A program made the position numbers and the translations under genes. From DYIU01 sp038326775 (GTDB lineage Bacteria > Actinomycetota > Geothermincolia > Fen-727 > Anoxymicrobiaceae), in the NCBI GenBank assembly GCA_038326775.1, contig JBBQKJ010000021.1, positions 1-50,618 of the forward strand: 50,618 nt of DNA. The letters run 5' to 3'. A model generated the notes under the pieces. That model saw only the letters and a program-made list of their open reading frames with translations, had not been told where the DNA came from and searched no databases. Positions 42,807 to 50,274 of this stretch are shown piece by piece; positions within the stretch are counted from its first letter, which is position 1; each line of letters begins with the position of its first letter.

Positions 42807-43548
42807 AGATGTCGTGAAGATAGACGAGGAGAAGTGCGATGGCTGCGGGGAGTGCGCCACCGCCTGCGCCGAGGGCGCCATCGAGATAGTTGACGGAAAA
42901 GCGCGCCTGGTGAGCGATGTTTACTGTGACGGCCTGGGTGCCTGCCTGGGCGAATGCCCGCAGGACGCCATCACTATCGAGCAGCGGGAGGCCGCCGATT
43001 TCAACGAGGAAGCCGTCAAAAAGCACCTGGCCCGCGGGTCGGGGGCGCCTGCCCCGGCCCCGGTCGCCTGCCCCGGCTCGGCGGCCAGGACAATCGAGCG
43101 CTGCGAGCTGGTTGACGTGAAAGGCGAGCCGGGGGAGGAGACCGAGGTCCCGTCCGTGCTAGGTAACTGGCCAGTGCAGCTGAAGCTGGTCCCGGCGCAC
43201 GCGCCATATTTTGAGAACGCCGACCTGCTCATCGCCGCGGACTGCGTCCCGTTCGCCTATGCGGACTTTCACCGCAAGTTCCTGGCCGACAAGGTTCTGA
43301 TGATAGGTTGCCCGAAGCTCGACAGCGCGGAGTTCTACCGCAAGAAGCTTGCTGAGATATTCACCGGTAACGACCTGAAGTCGATAGAAGTCGTCTACAT
43401 GGAGGTGCCGTGCTGCTTCGGGCTGGTGCACCTTGTTCACGAGTCGCTCAAAGAGTCCGGCAAGGAGATCCCACTCAAGCTGACAAAAATCGGGATCAAA
43501 GGTGACATCCTGGAGACGCTGGATGTAAAGGCCGGAGGTGAAGCTTAA
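42796..43548 (+). CDS. Ferredoxin-domain Fe-S protein, function unknown
   Basis: 250-residue protein. N-terminal ferredoxin domain: the first cluster motif CDGCGECATAC is complete (Cys14, 17, 20, 24). The second, CDGLGACLGEC, has Leu47 in place of the second Cys, so this site may hold a [3Fe-4S] cluster or use another ligand. A middle linker is Ala/Pro-rich, then a roughly 130-residue C-terminal domain with LLIAADCVPFAYADFH, MIGCPKLD and MEVPCCFGLVHL. Its Cys pairs suggest further metal or thiol chemistry. ATG at 42796 with GGAGGG upstream. Often seen with Rrf2 and cupin genes in anaerobes; role unknown. Confidence 0.88.
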   Translation: MVTRDVVKIDEEKCDGCGECATACAEGAIEIVDGKARLVSDVYCDGLGACLGECPQDAITIEQREAADFNEEAVKKHLARGSGAPAPAPVACPGSAARTIERCELVDVKGEPGEETEVPSVLGNWPVQLKLVPAHAPYFENADLLIAADCVPFAYADFHRKFLADKVLMIGCPKLDSAEFYRKKLAEIFTGNDLKSIEVVYMEVPCCFGLVHLVHESLKESGKEIPLKLTKIGIKGDILETLDVKAGGEA

Positions 43549-43814
43549 TGGCGGACACGATTTGCCCCGGCCAGAACACGTTATTCTGGAAGCCTGAGGA
43601 TATCTTCGAGGCGGCTTGCCCGGTTTGTGACCACCCGGTGGAGTTCTTTAAGGACGACGTCTCTCGCAAGTGTCCGAACTGCGGCTACAGGTTTCCCAAT
43701 CCAAGGTTGGACATGGGATGCCTCGAATGGTGCCCGTACGCCGATAAGTGCTCAGCTGCCCTCGCCGAAGGGAAGCCCGCCGGGTACGAAACATCCGATG
43801 GAGGAGAAGAGTGA
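43548..43814 (+). CDS. Small zinc-ribbon/rubredoxin-like Cys-rich protein
   Basis: 88 residues with eight Cys: CPVC at 24-27 and CPNC at 42-45 form a rubredoxin-like or zinc-ribbon knuckle pair; Cys58, Cys62 and Cys68 in GCLEWCPYADKC could bind another metal. Start overlaps the preceding stop (TAATG). Not recognised as a named protein; it goes with its operon partners. Confidence 0.82.
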   Translation: MADTICPGQNTLFWKPEDIFEAACPVCDHPVEFFKDDVSRKCPNCGYRFPNPRLDMGCLEWCPYADKCSAALAEGKPAGYETSDGGEE

Positions 43815-43815
43815 G

Positions 43816-44154
43816 ATGAACATCAAAGCATATCTCGATCAGCCAGTCCAGGAAACACCGCATGGGGTGGACGTCCGCAAGATGTTCGACGGTGAACACG
43901 CCCAGGTCATGGAGATAAAGCTGATGCCCGGCGAGAGCCTCAAGAAACACATAACGCCTGTCGACGTCTTCTTTTACGTGCTCGAGGGCAGCGGGCAGGT
44001 GGAGATAGGTGACGAGCGGACGGACGTTTCGAAGGACCAGCTCATCGAGAGCCCGAAGGGGGTTCCCCACCGCCTGATGAACGAAGGCGATGAGACGTTC
44101 CGCTTCCTGGTGGTCAAGACACCGAAGCCTACGGAGTCCACCCGTCTCCTCTAG
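43816..44154 (+). CDS. Cupin-domain protein
   Basis: Single-domain cupin of 112 residues: motif 1 region MPGESLKKHITPVDVFFYVLEGSG and motif 2 GVPHRLMNEGD. One His/Glu set is reduced (only H-x-T-P-V-D and PHR), so metal binding is uncertain. Last gene of the Rrf2 operon, 1 base after the zinc-ribbon gene. Confidence 0.88.
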   Translation: MNIKAYLDQPVQETPHGVDVRKMFDGEHAQVMEIKLMPGESLKKHITPVDVFFYVLEGSGQVEIGDERTDVSKDQLIESPKGVPHRLMNEGDETFRFLVVKTPKPTESTRLL

Positions 44155-44206
44155 ATTGAATCGCTTCGGCCTCCCAGGTGGAAAGACAGGGCGTGATTCG
44201 CTCACG

Positions 44207-44235
44207 TTGCCCCACGTCTCCACCTTATCTATAAT
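44207..44235 (+). promoter_or_regulatory. Promoter of tRNA-Asn
   Basis: TTGCCC at 44207-44212, 17-base spacer, perfect TATAAT at 44230-44235, 28 bases before the tRNA. Confidence 0.6.
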
Positions 44236-44263
44236 TGGACTTCGTTACTACGGATCAGAGCAC

Positions 44264-44339
44264 TCCCCGGTAGCTCAATCGGTAGAGCAACTGGCTGTTA
44301 ACCAGTGTGTTGCAGGTTCGAGTCCTGCCCGGGGAGCCA
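44264..44339 (+). tRNA. tRNA-Asn (GTT)
   Basis: Acceptor TCCCCGG/CCGGGGA, D-arm GCTC/GAGC, anticodon stem ACTGG/CCAGT with loop CTGTTAA (GTT), T-loop TTCGAGT, discriminator G and encoded CCA. Confidence 0.95.
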
Positions 44340-44462
44340 TCACGCAGGGTATGCAATGTCAAACTGGCCGCATCGCAACATCGGCCCCGATAGTACGATT
44401 GCAGCAGGCTCATTCCTGCATGTGAAGTATGGAGACAAGAAGAGGCCTCAGCTCTTTTTCCA

Positions 44463-45077
44463 TCACTTCTCCTCTTCGAGCGCGGGCTCGGCGCGGTAGG
44501 CCCAGTCGGAGTCCGGAAAACGTCGCGCCAGCTCCCGGGCGGAGGCCTTTCTGTTCGAATGGTCTCTGGACAGCTTGTCCAGCGAGACGCCCCGGTAGTA
44601 GATAGCCTCGGCGGCCGGGCCGCAGGCGGGCTCGCGGTCCGCAACCCCAGCGAAGAGCCCGGCCGCTGGCTCGTAGCGCCTTGTCCTGAAGAGCGCCATC
44701 GCCCTTCCCATGTCCATGTGACACAGGAACCGTTCGGGAGGCAGGAACCCGAGGGACCTGTAGAACTCCCTCCCCTTCGGGTCGAGGACCAGGACGGTCG
44801 GAGGGGAGGAGACGTCGTACTTCCTGACCAGGTCGCGCCGGGCCGTGACGTCCACCTTGAGCGGTACAAAGTTCTCGTTGACGTACCGGGCTACCTCCGC
44901 TGAGGAATACGTGACGGCCTCCAGCCGTCTGCACCCCTTTCATTCCTGGTCCAGGAAGTCGAGGAGGATCGGCTTTCCGGTTCTCTTCGCTTCTTCCAGA
45001 GCTTCAGGCTCATCGGCCACCCAGCGGACCTCAACGGCACCCGAATTGACCTCGCCGTCGTCATCGACCTTGGACAT
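44463..45077 (-). CDS. Thioredoxin-fold protein, candidate selenoprotein with in-frame UGA (UxxC)
   Basis: On the minus strand the ATG at 45077 (GGGAGGAGACG just upstream) opens a frame of 205 codons interrupted only by TGA at codon 46 (44942-44940). Before it: KRTGKPILLDFLDQE; after it: KGCRRLEAVTYSSAEVARYV, then NENFVPLKVDV and the cis-Pro loop VSSPPTVLVLD. This is a thioredoxin-like domain, and the UGA takes exactly the place of the first Cys of CxxC, giving U46-x-x-C49. Homology runs unbroken in the same frame on both sides, so a frameshift is excluded. A SECIS-like hairpin follows the UGA. The last ~100 residues look helical. If decoded as Sec it is a 204-residue cytoplasmic redox protein (no signal peptide). 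Alternatives: a nonsense mutation or base error. No sel genes are in the window. Confidence 0.75.
44913..44942 (-). promoter_or_regulatory. UGA codon with bacterial SECIS-like hairpin
   Basis: After the UGA (44942-44940) come 10 bases, then GACGGC (44929-44924), loop UGGAG (44923-44919) and GCCGUC (44918-44913), a perfect 6-bp stem. A GUG/CAC lower stem with a 2-base bulge is possible. The loop is 16 bases from the UGA and has G at its second position, which fits the general bacterial SECIS model. Confidence 0.6.
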
Positions 45078-45124
45078 CGTCTCCTCCCTTCACATTGCTG
45101 ACTCCTCTTCTTGTGTCGATTCAC

Positions 45125-45130
45125 ATTATA
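45125..45130 (-). promoter_or_regulatory. Possible -10 box of the thioredoxin-fold gene
   Basis: A TATAAT on the minus strand about 48 bases before the start codon; no good -35 is seen. The rest of the 318-base gap 45078-45395 shows no gene I can support. Confidence 0.35.
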
Positions 45131-45395
45131 TTATTGTCGCCACCCGCTTCTCCTGCTTGGCCTGCGGTCTTGGAAAAGGGAGGGTCTGGCTTGTTGACCT
45201 TCACGAGACGAGCCTTATAGCACGTTTACCCATTCTTCAAGGCATTTGCCCGAGAAGATGTCGATCCTCCGACACCATCAAATCCCGTAAGCGAAGTCAA
45301 ACATCCGGATGACTGTTGCTACGGATTTCTTGCAGGAATCCGACCTCCGTAGCCAGAAGGGCAGCCATGACACAGCCAACCGTGTTCTGGAGAAT

Positions 45396-46025
45396 CTACA
45401 TCGTGGACATCGGGTATACAGGCATCCCTTTCAAGATCAGCCTCACGGCCTCCATGGCGTACCTCATCAAGGCCATTCTCACGGACCCGCTTGCCTTTTC
45501 CAGAACAGACGCGTCGTAGCCCAGACTGACAACGTTGGTAGCAAGCCGACGGTTGCACCTGAGCAGGTCGACTTGTCTCTTTTCATGTCGTTTGATCCGC
45601 TTGAATGCCGCGCGTTTTCCCCCCGAATTGACGAGCTTCGCGAAATCGTTTCCCACACCGGCAGGGACGACCGCGATGGGCGGAGAATCGTGTCTCTGTG
45701 CCAGCCCTTCGACGACCTCGCGTACCGTTCCATCGCCCCCTACGACGATAACCAATTCAAGGCTGCCCGGACATGCGCACACTGAATCGCTCGCTTCCCC
45801 GGGGACCGTTGCCGTCCGCCGGTGAGTCCATCGGTTACGACGGCGTTCGGGCTCCGAATCTTGTGAGACGGGGCCCCTCCCGGAAACGACGGCAGATCCA
45901 ACCACTCGATATCTCCTGAAGGCCGCACCTCTACGTCGCTGTTCTCCTATTGAGAATGGCCGGAATAGCACGCGCGGGCAGGAAGCCGAACCTCGAAGGT
46001 GAATACAGCCATCGGCGGTCCTCAA
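45396..46025 (-). pseudogene. Broken diacylglycerol kinase-like gene
   Basis: The middle part has the lipid-kinase catalytic motif VIVVGGDGTVREVVEGLA and PIAVVPAGVGNDFAKLV, then NVVSLGYDASVLE, typical of the DAGK/YegS family. The usual N-terminal NPxAG strand is missing: upstream residues in this frame are Arg-rich and unlike the family. The C-terminal beta domain is absent, since the frame stops after MPVYPMSTM. So about half of a normal ~300-residue protein remains. The recognisable part covers roughly 45396-45775. Confidence 0.65.
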
Positions 46026-46131
46026 CAGGGAGTTCGGCCGACCCTAAAGAAAGGAGGTGGGGAAGCTGCATTGATATTAGCCGAGGGCCGCTCATCCATA
46101 CCGCATTCGTTAGACTGGAGGGAGGAAGAAG

Positions 46132-46428
46132 ATGGCGCAGGCACCTGAGCCGGTAGCGAAAACCAAAGAGAATCTGAAGAAGTGTCAATGCATGAAATGT
46201 CCGACTTACACTTTCATGTGCAAAATAAAGAACATGCCGGGCAACATGGCGAACATGATGAAAGATATCGGCAAAGTCGATCACATGGAAGCGATGTTCT
46301 GCGCGTTCGGAAACAGCAAATGCATCACCGACGAGAAAGGTTGCATTTGTATGACGTGCGCGATTTATTCGGAAAATCATTTAGACAAGGCTTATTACTG
46401 CCTTGGTGGAAAAATGCCAGAGATGTAG
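46132..46428 (+). CDS. DUF2769-like Cys-rich protein
   Basis: 98 residues with ten Cys, in pairs such as CQCMKC and GCICMTC, and a tail AYYCLGG. The pattern FCAxGxSxC...CxCxxCxxY...YYC matches the segment at 49974-50204, so both belong to one family (DUF2769-like by pattern). Probably metal binding; function unknown. GGAGGGAGGAAG precedes the ATG. A palindromic hairpin and then a group II intron follow. Confidence 0.82.
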   Translation: MAQAPEPVAKTKENLKKCQCMKCPTYTFMCKIKNMPGNMANMMKDIGKVDHMEAMFCAFGNSKCITDEKGCICMTCAIYSENHLDKAYYCLGGKMPEM

Positions 46429-46531
46429 CCCCTGTTCCGGGCACGCGATCCGGTATAGATCTCGACCGAGCGCCGTGTTGACGAGCCCGGGCATGAGCTG
46501 CGCCGGCAGGTCCGTATCGCGTTCGCATCAG

Positions 46532-46559
46532 AGGTGCCAGGCACGTGTGCCTGGCACCT
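46532..46559. repeat. Palindromic hairpin serving as group IIC intron target
   Basis: AGGTGCCAGGCAC and GTGCCTGGCACCT pair perfectly over 13 bases with a GT loop, followed by TTCCCA and the intron 5' end. Could be the terminator of the DUF2769-like gene. GGTGCC/GGCACC arms recall the inverted repeat at 33073. Confidence 0.85.
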
Positions 46560-46565
46560 TTCCCA

Positions 46566-48441
46566 GTGTGCCGGGCATGTCCGACAGCTTGGGGGTGAAA
46601 GTCCCCTGGCCAACCTGATGGAGGTGAAGGCCTAGCGAAGCGCAAGGGCGCCACCGCGAGGTGCCGTCTGAAGGAAGCGTGGAGCAAAACCGCGACCCGA
46701 TGGACAAGAACCGGATACGAGGCACTCATGGCCGGACGAGCGGGCTAGGGACCGCGAAGTCCATATCCATCAAGGGCCATGGCTGAAAATCCGGCAGGTG
46801 TGCGGGCGATGAGCGGTCGGACTTACCCCGGGAGGTCTCGGGTCCGTGTCCCCTGATCGAAGGGAGACTGGGGGAACCGCAAGGGACCCCGAACCGGCCC
46901 GAGAAGTCAGCAGAGGGCATAGTAGGGAGATACCCGAAGGCCCGAACGGCAGGTAAGGGCAAGTAGGACGCGAGGCTCGATGAGCGGAAAACGGCAGAAA
47001 ACCCGGTACGAACAACCGGCCTTGTGGGATGAAGCCGAGGGTGAAGCCCGAAACAGCCTTCCCCAAGGGACCGAGCAGGCCACGGCGCCCCGCGAAACCG
47101 AAAACCCGGCAGAAACCCAATTCCTGATGGAGGTGGTTGCAGGGCGCGACAACATGGAGAAGGCGCTCAAGCGCGTCATGGCGAACAGGGGTAGCCCCGG
47201 AGCGGACGGGATGAGAGTCCACGAGCTGCCGGGACACCTCGACGAGAACTGGGACGAGATAAAAGAGCAGCTCTTAACCGGCACCTACCGGCCCTCCCCG
47301 GTAAGGAGGGTCCAGATACCCAAGCCGAACGGAGGCACGAGGCCGCTGGGCATACCCACGGCAGCTGACCGCCTGATACAGCAGGCCATCGCACAGGTGC
47401 TCACCCCCATCTTCGACCCCCACCTCTCGGATGCGAGCTACGGCTTCCGTCCGAGACGCAGCGCCCACCAGGCGGTGGAGCGCGCCCAGGGGTACATCGA
47501 GGAAGGGTACGCATGGGTCGTGGACATGGACATCGAGAAGTTCTTCGACAACGTGAACCACGACGCCCTGATGGCCCGCGTGGCAAGGAAGGTCGCCGAC
47601 AAGAGGGTGCTCAAGATCATCCGCGCATTCCTGAACTCAGGGGTCATGGAGCAAGGGCTAACGAGCCCCACCGACATAGGGACCCCTCAGGGAGGGCCGC
47701 TCTCTCCACTGTTGTCCAACATCTATCTTGATGACCTGGACAGAGAGCTGGAGAAAAGAGGCCACCGCTTCGTCCGCTACGCCGACGACTGCAACGTGTA
47801 CGTCAAAAGTGAGCGGGCGGGACATCGCATGATGGAATCGCTGTCCCGGTTCCTCGAAAGGAAGCTCAAGCTCAAGGTAAGCGAGGAGAAGAGCGCGGTG
47901 ACGCGCCCTTTCCGAACGGGCTTCCTTGGGTTCAGCTTCACGAGTGGGAAGAACCTCAAGAGAAGGATAGCCCCAAATGCCATAGACCGCTTGAAGAAAC
48001 GGGTCCGGGAGCTGACCCGCAGGACGAGAGGGATCAGCCTTGAGCAGATGACAGCCGAACTGAACCGCTACCTGCGAGGGTGGCGGGCCTACTTCGGCTT
48101 CTGCCAGACGCCCTCGGTCTTACGGGACCTCGACTCGTGGATACGCAGGAGGCTTCGCTCCTTCATCTGGAAACAGTTGAAGCGTGGACGGAGGAGATAT
48201 GCGGAACTCAAGGCCAGGAAGGTCGGGACTGACCTCGCCGCCCGGACGGTGGGCAGCACCCACGGCCCCTGGCGAGTGAGCCGCAGCCCCGCCCTGAGCT
48301 ACGCCTTCCCTAACGCCTACTTCAGCGCGCTCGGCCTCGTCTCGCTGGAACACGGGATACAAGCTTAAGCTTGCCGAACCGCCGTGTACGGACCCGTACG
48401 CACGGTGGTGTGACAGGGAAAGCCCGCGAGGGCCTACCTAT
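46566..48441 (+). mobile_element. Group IIC intron, complete
   Basis: Retroelement of about 1.88 kb. The 5' end is GTGTG at 46566; domain I contains GGGGGTGAAAGTCCCC. The reverse transcriptase lies in domain IV. After it a domain V-like hairpin (about 48373-48412, CCGCCGTG pairing with CACGGTGG, TACG with CGTA) and domain VI (AGGGAAAGCCC-GCGA-GGGCCTACCT) end near 48441 with AT. Insertion directly 3' of a strong stem-loop is the known target habit of class C introns. Exact ends are estimates. Confidence 0.85.
46980..48368 (+). CDS. ltrA: Group II intron reverse transcriptase/maturase
   Basis: 462 residues. RT blocks: RPLGIPTAADRLIQQAIAQ, YGFRPRRSAHQAV, VVDMDIEKFFDNVNHD, GTPQGGPLSPLLSN and the active-site YADDC. 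The maturase (X) domain follows with LRGWRAYFGFC. No HNH endonuclease domain at the C-terminus, as in class C introns. The ~45-residue N-terminal extension is hydrophilic. Seems intact. Confidence 0.95.
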   Translation: MSGKRQKTRYEQPALWDEAEGEARNSLPQGTEQATAPRETENPAETQFLMEVVAGRDNMEKALKRVMANRGSPGADGMRVHELPGHLDENWDEIKEQLLTGTYRPSPVRRVQIPKPNGGTRPLGIPTAADRLIQQAIAQVLTPIFDPHLSDASYGFRPRRSAHQAVERAQGYIEEGYAWVVDMDIEKFFDNVNHDALMARVARKVADKRVLKIIRAFLNSGVMEQGLTSPTDIGTPQGGPLSPLLSNIYLDDLDRELEKRGHRFVRYADDCNVYVKSERAGHRMMESLSRFLERKLKLKVSEEKSAVTRPFRTGFLGFSFTSGKNLKRRIAPNAIDRLKKRVRELTRRTRGISLEQMTAELNRYLRGWRAYFGFCQTPSVLRDLDSWIRRRLRSFIWKQLKRGRRRYAELKARKVGTDLAARTVGSTHGPWRVSRSPALSYAFPNAYFSALGLVSLEHGIQA

Positions 48442-48526
48442 GTCGATTTGAGATAGCCATAGAGCGGGCTCCTACCGGTGTTGGCGATGGCGCAGCATGG
48501 CAGGGGTGGCCCTGGGGGTTGGCGGA

Positions 48527-50059
48527 ATGAGACATACGAGACCTGTGTACGATCTTGTGACGATTGGAGGCGGTTCCGCCGGGCTTTCCGCCGTCGACCT
48601 GGCACTCAGGCTTGGAGCGAGAGTGGCGCTGGTGGAAAAGGACAGGATCGGCGGGGACTGCACCTGGTCCGGCTGCGTCCCTTCGAAGGCCCTGCTGGCC
48701 GCCGCCGCCGACTCCCGTACTCTGACTTCCGCAGGGTTCGGGCCGCTTCCTTTCAATGAGGCGGCGGCGAGGGTGCACGCGGCCAGGGAAAGGGTATACG
48801 CGGGCGAGTCCCTGGAGGTCCTTCGGGCTAAAGGTGTGGAAGTGTTCAGCGGCCAGGCGCGGTTCCTGGATCCGAACACGGTCGAGGCCGGGGATGCCAA
48901 GATCACGGGAAAGCGGTTTCTCATCGCCACCGGGGCGAGACCCTCCATCCCGCCGATACCCGGGCTGGATTCAGTCGACTACGTTACATACCGCGAGCTG
49001 TTCGACCTTCGAGAACTGCCGGGGCGCCTCCTCGTCCTCGGGGGCGGACCGATCGGCATCGAGATGGCGCAGGCGTTTTCGCGCCTCGGCTCGCGGGTGA
49101 CAGTCGTGGAGATGTCCGGGCGGATTCTGCCGCTTGAGGAGCCGGAGGCCTCCGCCCTGGTCGCGGGAAGGCTCAAGGAAGAGGGCGTTACCATTCTCAC
49201 CGGCTCACGAGTCGAGAGGGTCGGCTCCCTTGGTGAGAAGTGCCTTGTAATCGCCGGAGAAAGGGAGATTACCTGTGACACCCTGCTCGTCGCCACCGGC
49301 CGCCGCGTGGATACCTCGGGACTCGGGCTGGAGGCTGCCGGGATTCTCGTCGGCGATAGGGGCATTGTAGTGGACCGGTTTCTCAGGACTGATGCACATC
49401 ATATATTCGCCGCCGGTGATGTCACGGGAAGCTACCAGTTCACACACTTCGCGGGCCGCCAGGCGGCCATGGCGGTACGAAACGCGCTCCTCCCGGCCTT
49501 GAAGGACGCCGGCGTGCCCGTGATGGCATGGGCCACTTTCACGGACCCCGAGGTGGCCAGGGTAGGGATGAGTGAAGAACAGGCTCGGATCAGGTACGGG
49601 GATTCCGTCGAGGTTGCCATTCTGCCATTCGAGAAGGTGGACCGCGCCCTTCTGGTGGGGAATACGGAAGGCTTCGTGAAGACCGTACGAAGAAAGGGCA
49701 TGCTGCGTGACGGAATGCTGGGCGCCACCGTTGTGGGTGCGAGAGCCGGGGAGCTGATCCATGAATGGGTCCTTGCCTGTGGTGGGAAGACAACCCTGGC
49801 GGCGCTCGCGGACGCCCAACACGTCTATCCCGCTTACTCCATCGCCAATCAGCAGGCCGCGATCGAGATACTGGCGGCAAGGTACCTTGGCGGCTGGGAA
49901 TCAAATATCATCAGTAGTCTCGTGAGAGGCTACCTGATGACCGCCGGTATGATGCCTTACGCGGAGTGCCACGTTACTGCGCCGCTCCAATCGCGCAGTA
50001 GAACGAATCCGAAAGGCTGTACTCGCCGTACACTGGGCATCCTGCGCAGACGCAGTTGA
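48527..50059 (+). CDS. Pyridine nucleotide-disulfide oxidoreductase (mercuric reductase/lipoamide dehydrogenase-like)
   Basis: FAD/NAD(P)-dependent disulfide reductase family, 510 residues. FAD motif TIGGGSAGLSA, redox-active CTWSGCVPSKAL (Cys-x4-Cys), NAD(P) motif LGGGPIGIEMAQAF, second FAD motif IFAAGDVTG, and the C-terminal dimerisation domain with HVYPAYSIANQQAA. No N-terminal metal-binding domain or C-terminal Cys pair of MerA, so mercury reduction is not supported; the substrate is unknown. ATG at 48527 preferred over 48497. The last ~35 residues are basic and unlike the family, and overlap the minus-strand segment at 49974, so the natural end was probably lost in a rearrangement. Confidence 0.88.
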   Translation: MRHTRPVYDLVTIGGGSAGLSAVDLALRLGARVALVEKDRIGGDCTWSGCVPSKALLAAAADSRTLTSAGFGPLPFNEAAARVHAARERVYAGESLEVLRAKGVEVFSGQARFLDPNTVEAGDAKITGKRFLIATGARPSIPPIPGLDSVDYVTYRELFDLRELPGRLLVLGGGPIGIEMAQAFSRLGSRVTVVEMSGRILPLEEPEASALVAGRLKEEGVTILTGSRVERVGSLGEKCLVIAGEREITCDTLLVATGRRVDTSGLGLEAAGILVGDRGIVVDRFLRTDAHHIFAAGDVTGSYQFTHFAGRQAAMAVRNALLPALKDAGVPVMAWATFTDPEVARVGMSEEQARIRYGDSVEVAILPFEKVDRALLVGNTEGFVKTVRRKGMLRDGMLGATVVGARAGELIHEWVLACGGKTTLAALADAQHVYPAYSIANQQAAIEILAARYLGGWESNIISSLVRGYLMTAGMMPYAECHVTAPLQSRSRTNPKGCTRRTLGILRRRS

Positions 50060-50204
50060 CCTTCTCGAACTCGCAGGTCGACTTCCCCTTTGCGCAGAAC
50101 AGGCCTTCCATCCGCTCCTTCATGCCGGGTGGGTCCGCCCACTGGCCGACCATGTAGAAGTCATCTAGGCCCGGCAGGGTCTCGCTCAACCACTTCCCGG
50201 CTTA
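49974..50204 (-). pseudogene. Tail of an FAD oxidoreductase fused to a DUF2769-like domain
   Basis: The minus-strand frame reads KWLSETLPGLDDFYMVGQW, the typical last strand of phytoene desaturase-like FAD enzymes, and passes directly into a Cys-rich DUF2769-like domain (FCAKGKSTC, CVCAGCPVY, FYCAIG). A TAA lies 5 codons before the TTG at 50189, and no oxidoreductase body is found upstream, so this is the remnant of a longer gene. If translated from the TTG it would give 71 residues. Confidence 0.6.
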
Positions 50205-50274
50205 AATGAAGTTCTCGATATTTTCGCCGTGAACTTACGCTCTCATAGAAATCTCGTAGAGCCTGTCGGCATAA

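Noticed and set aside
44410..44943. A 177-codon minus-strand frame overlapping the thioredoxin-fold gene
   Set aside because: Arg/Gly/Pro-rich, no domain; the other frame carries thioredoxin features on both sides of the UGA.
45309..45785. Plus-strand frame opposite the lipid-kinase remnant
   Set aside because: Antisense to a segment with clear kinase motifs; composition not protein-like.
46071..46147. Possible 25-codon leader peptide (TTG start after AAAGGAGGTG) before the DUF2769-like gene
   Set aside because: Overlaps the next gene's start in another frame and has no conserved feature; too weak to list.
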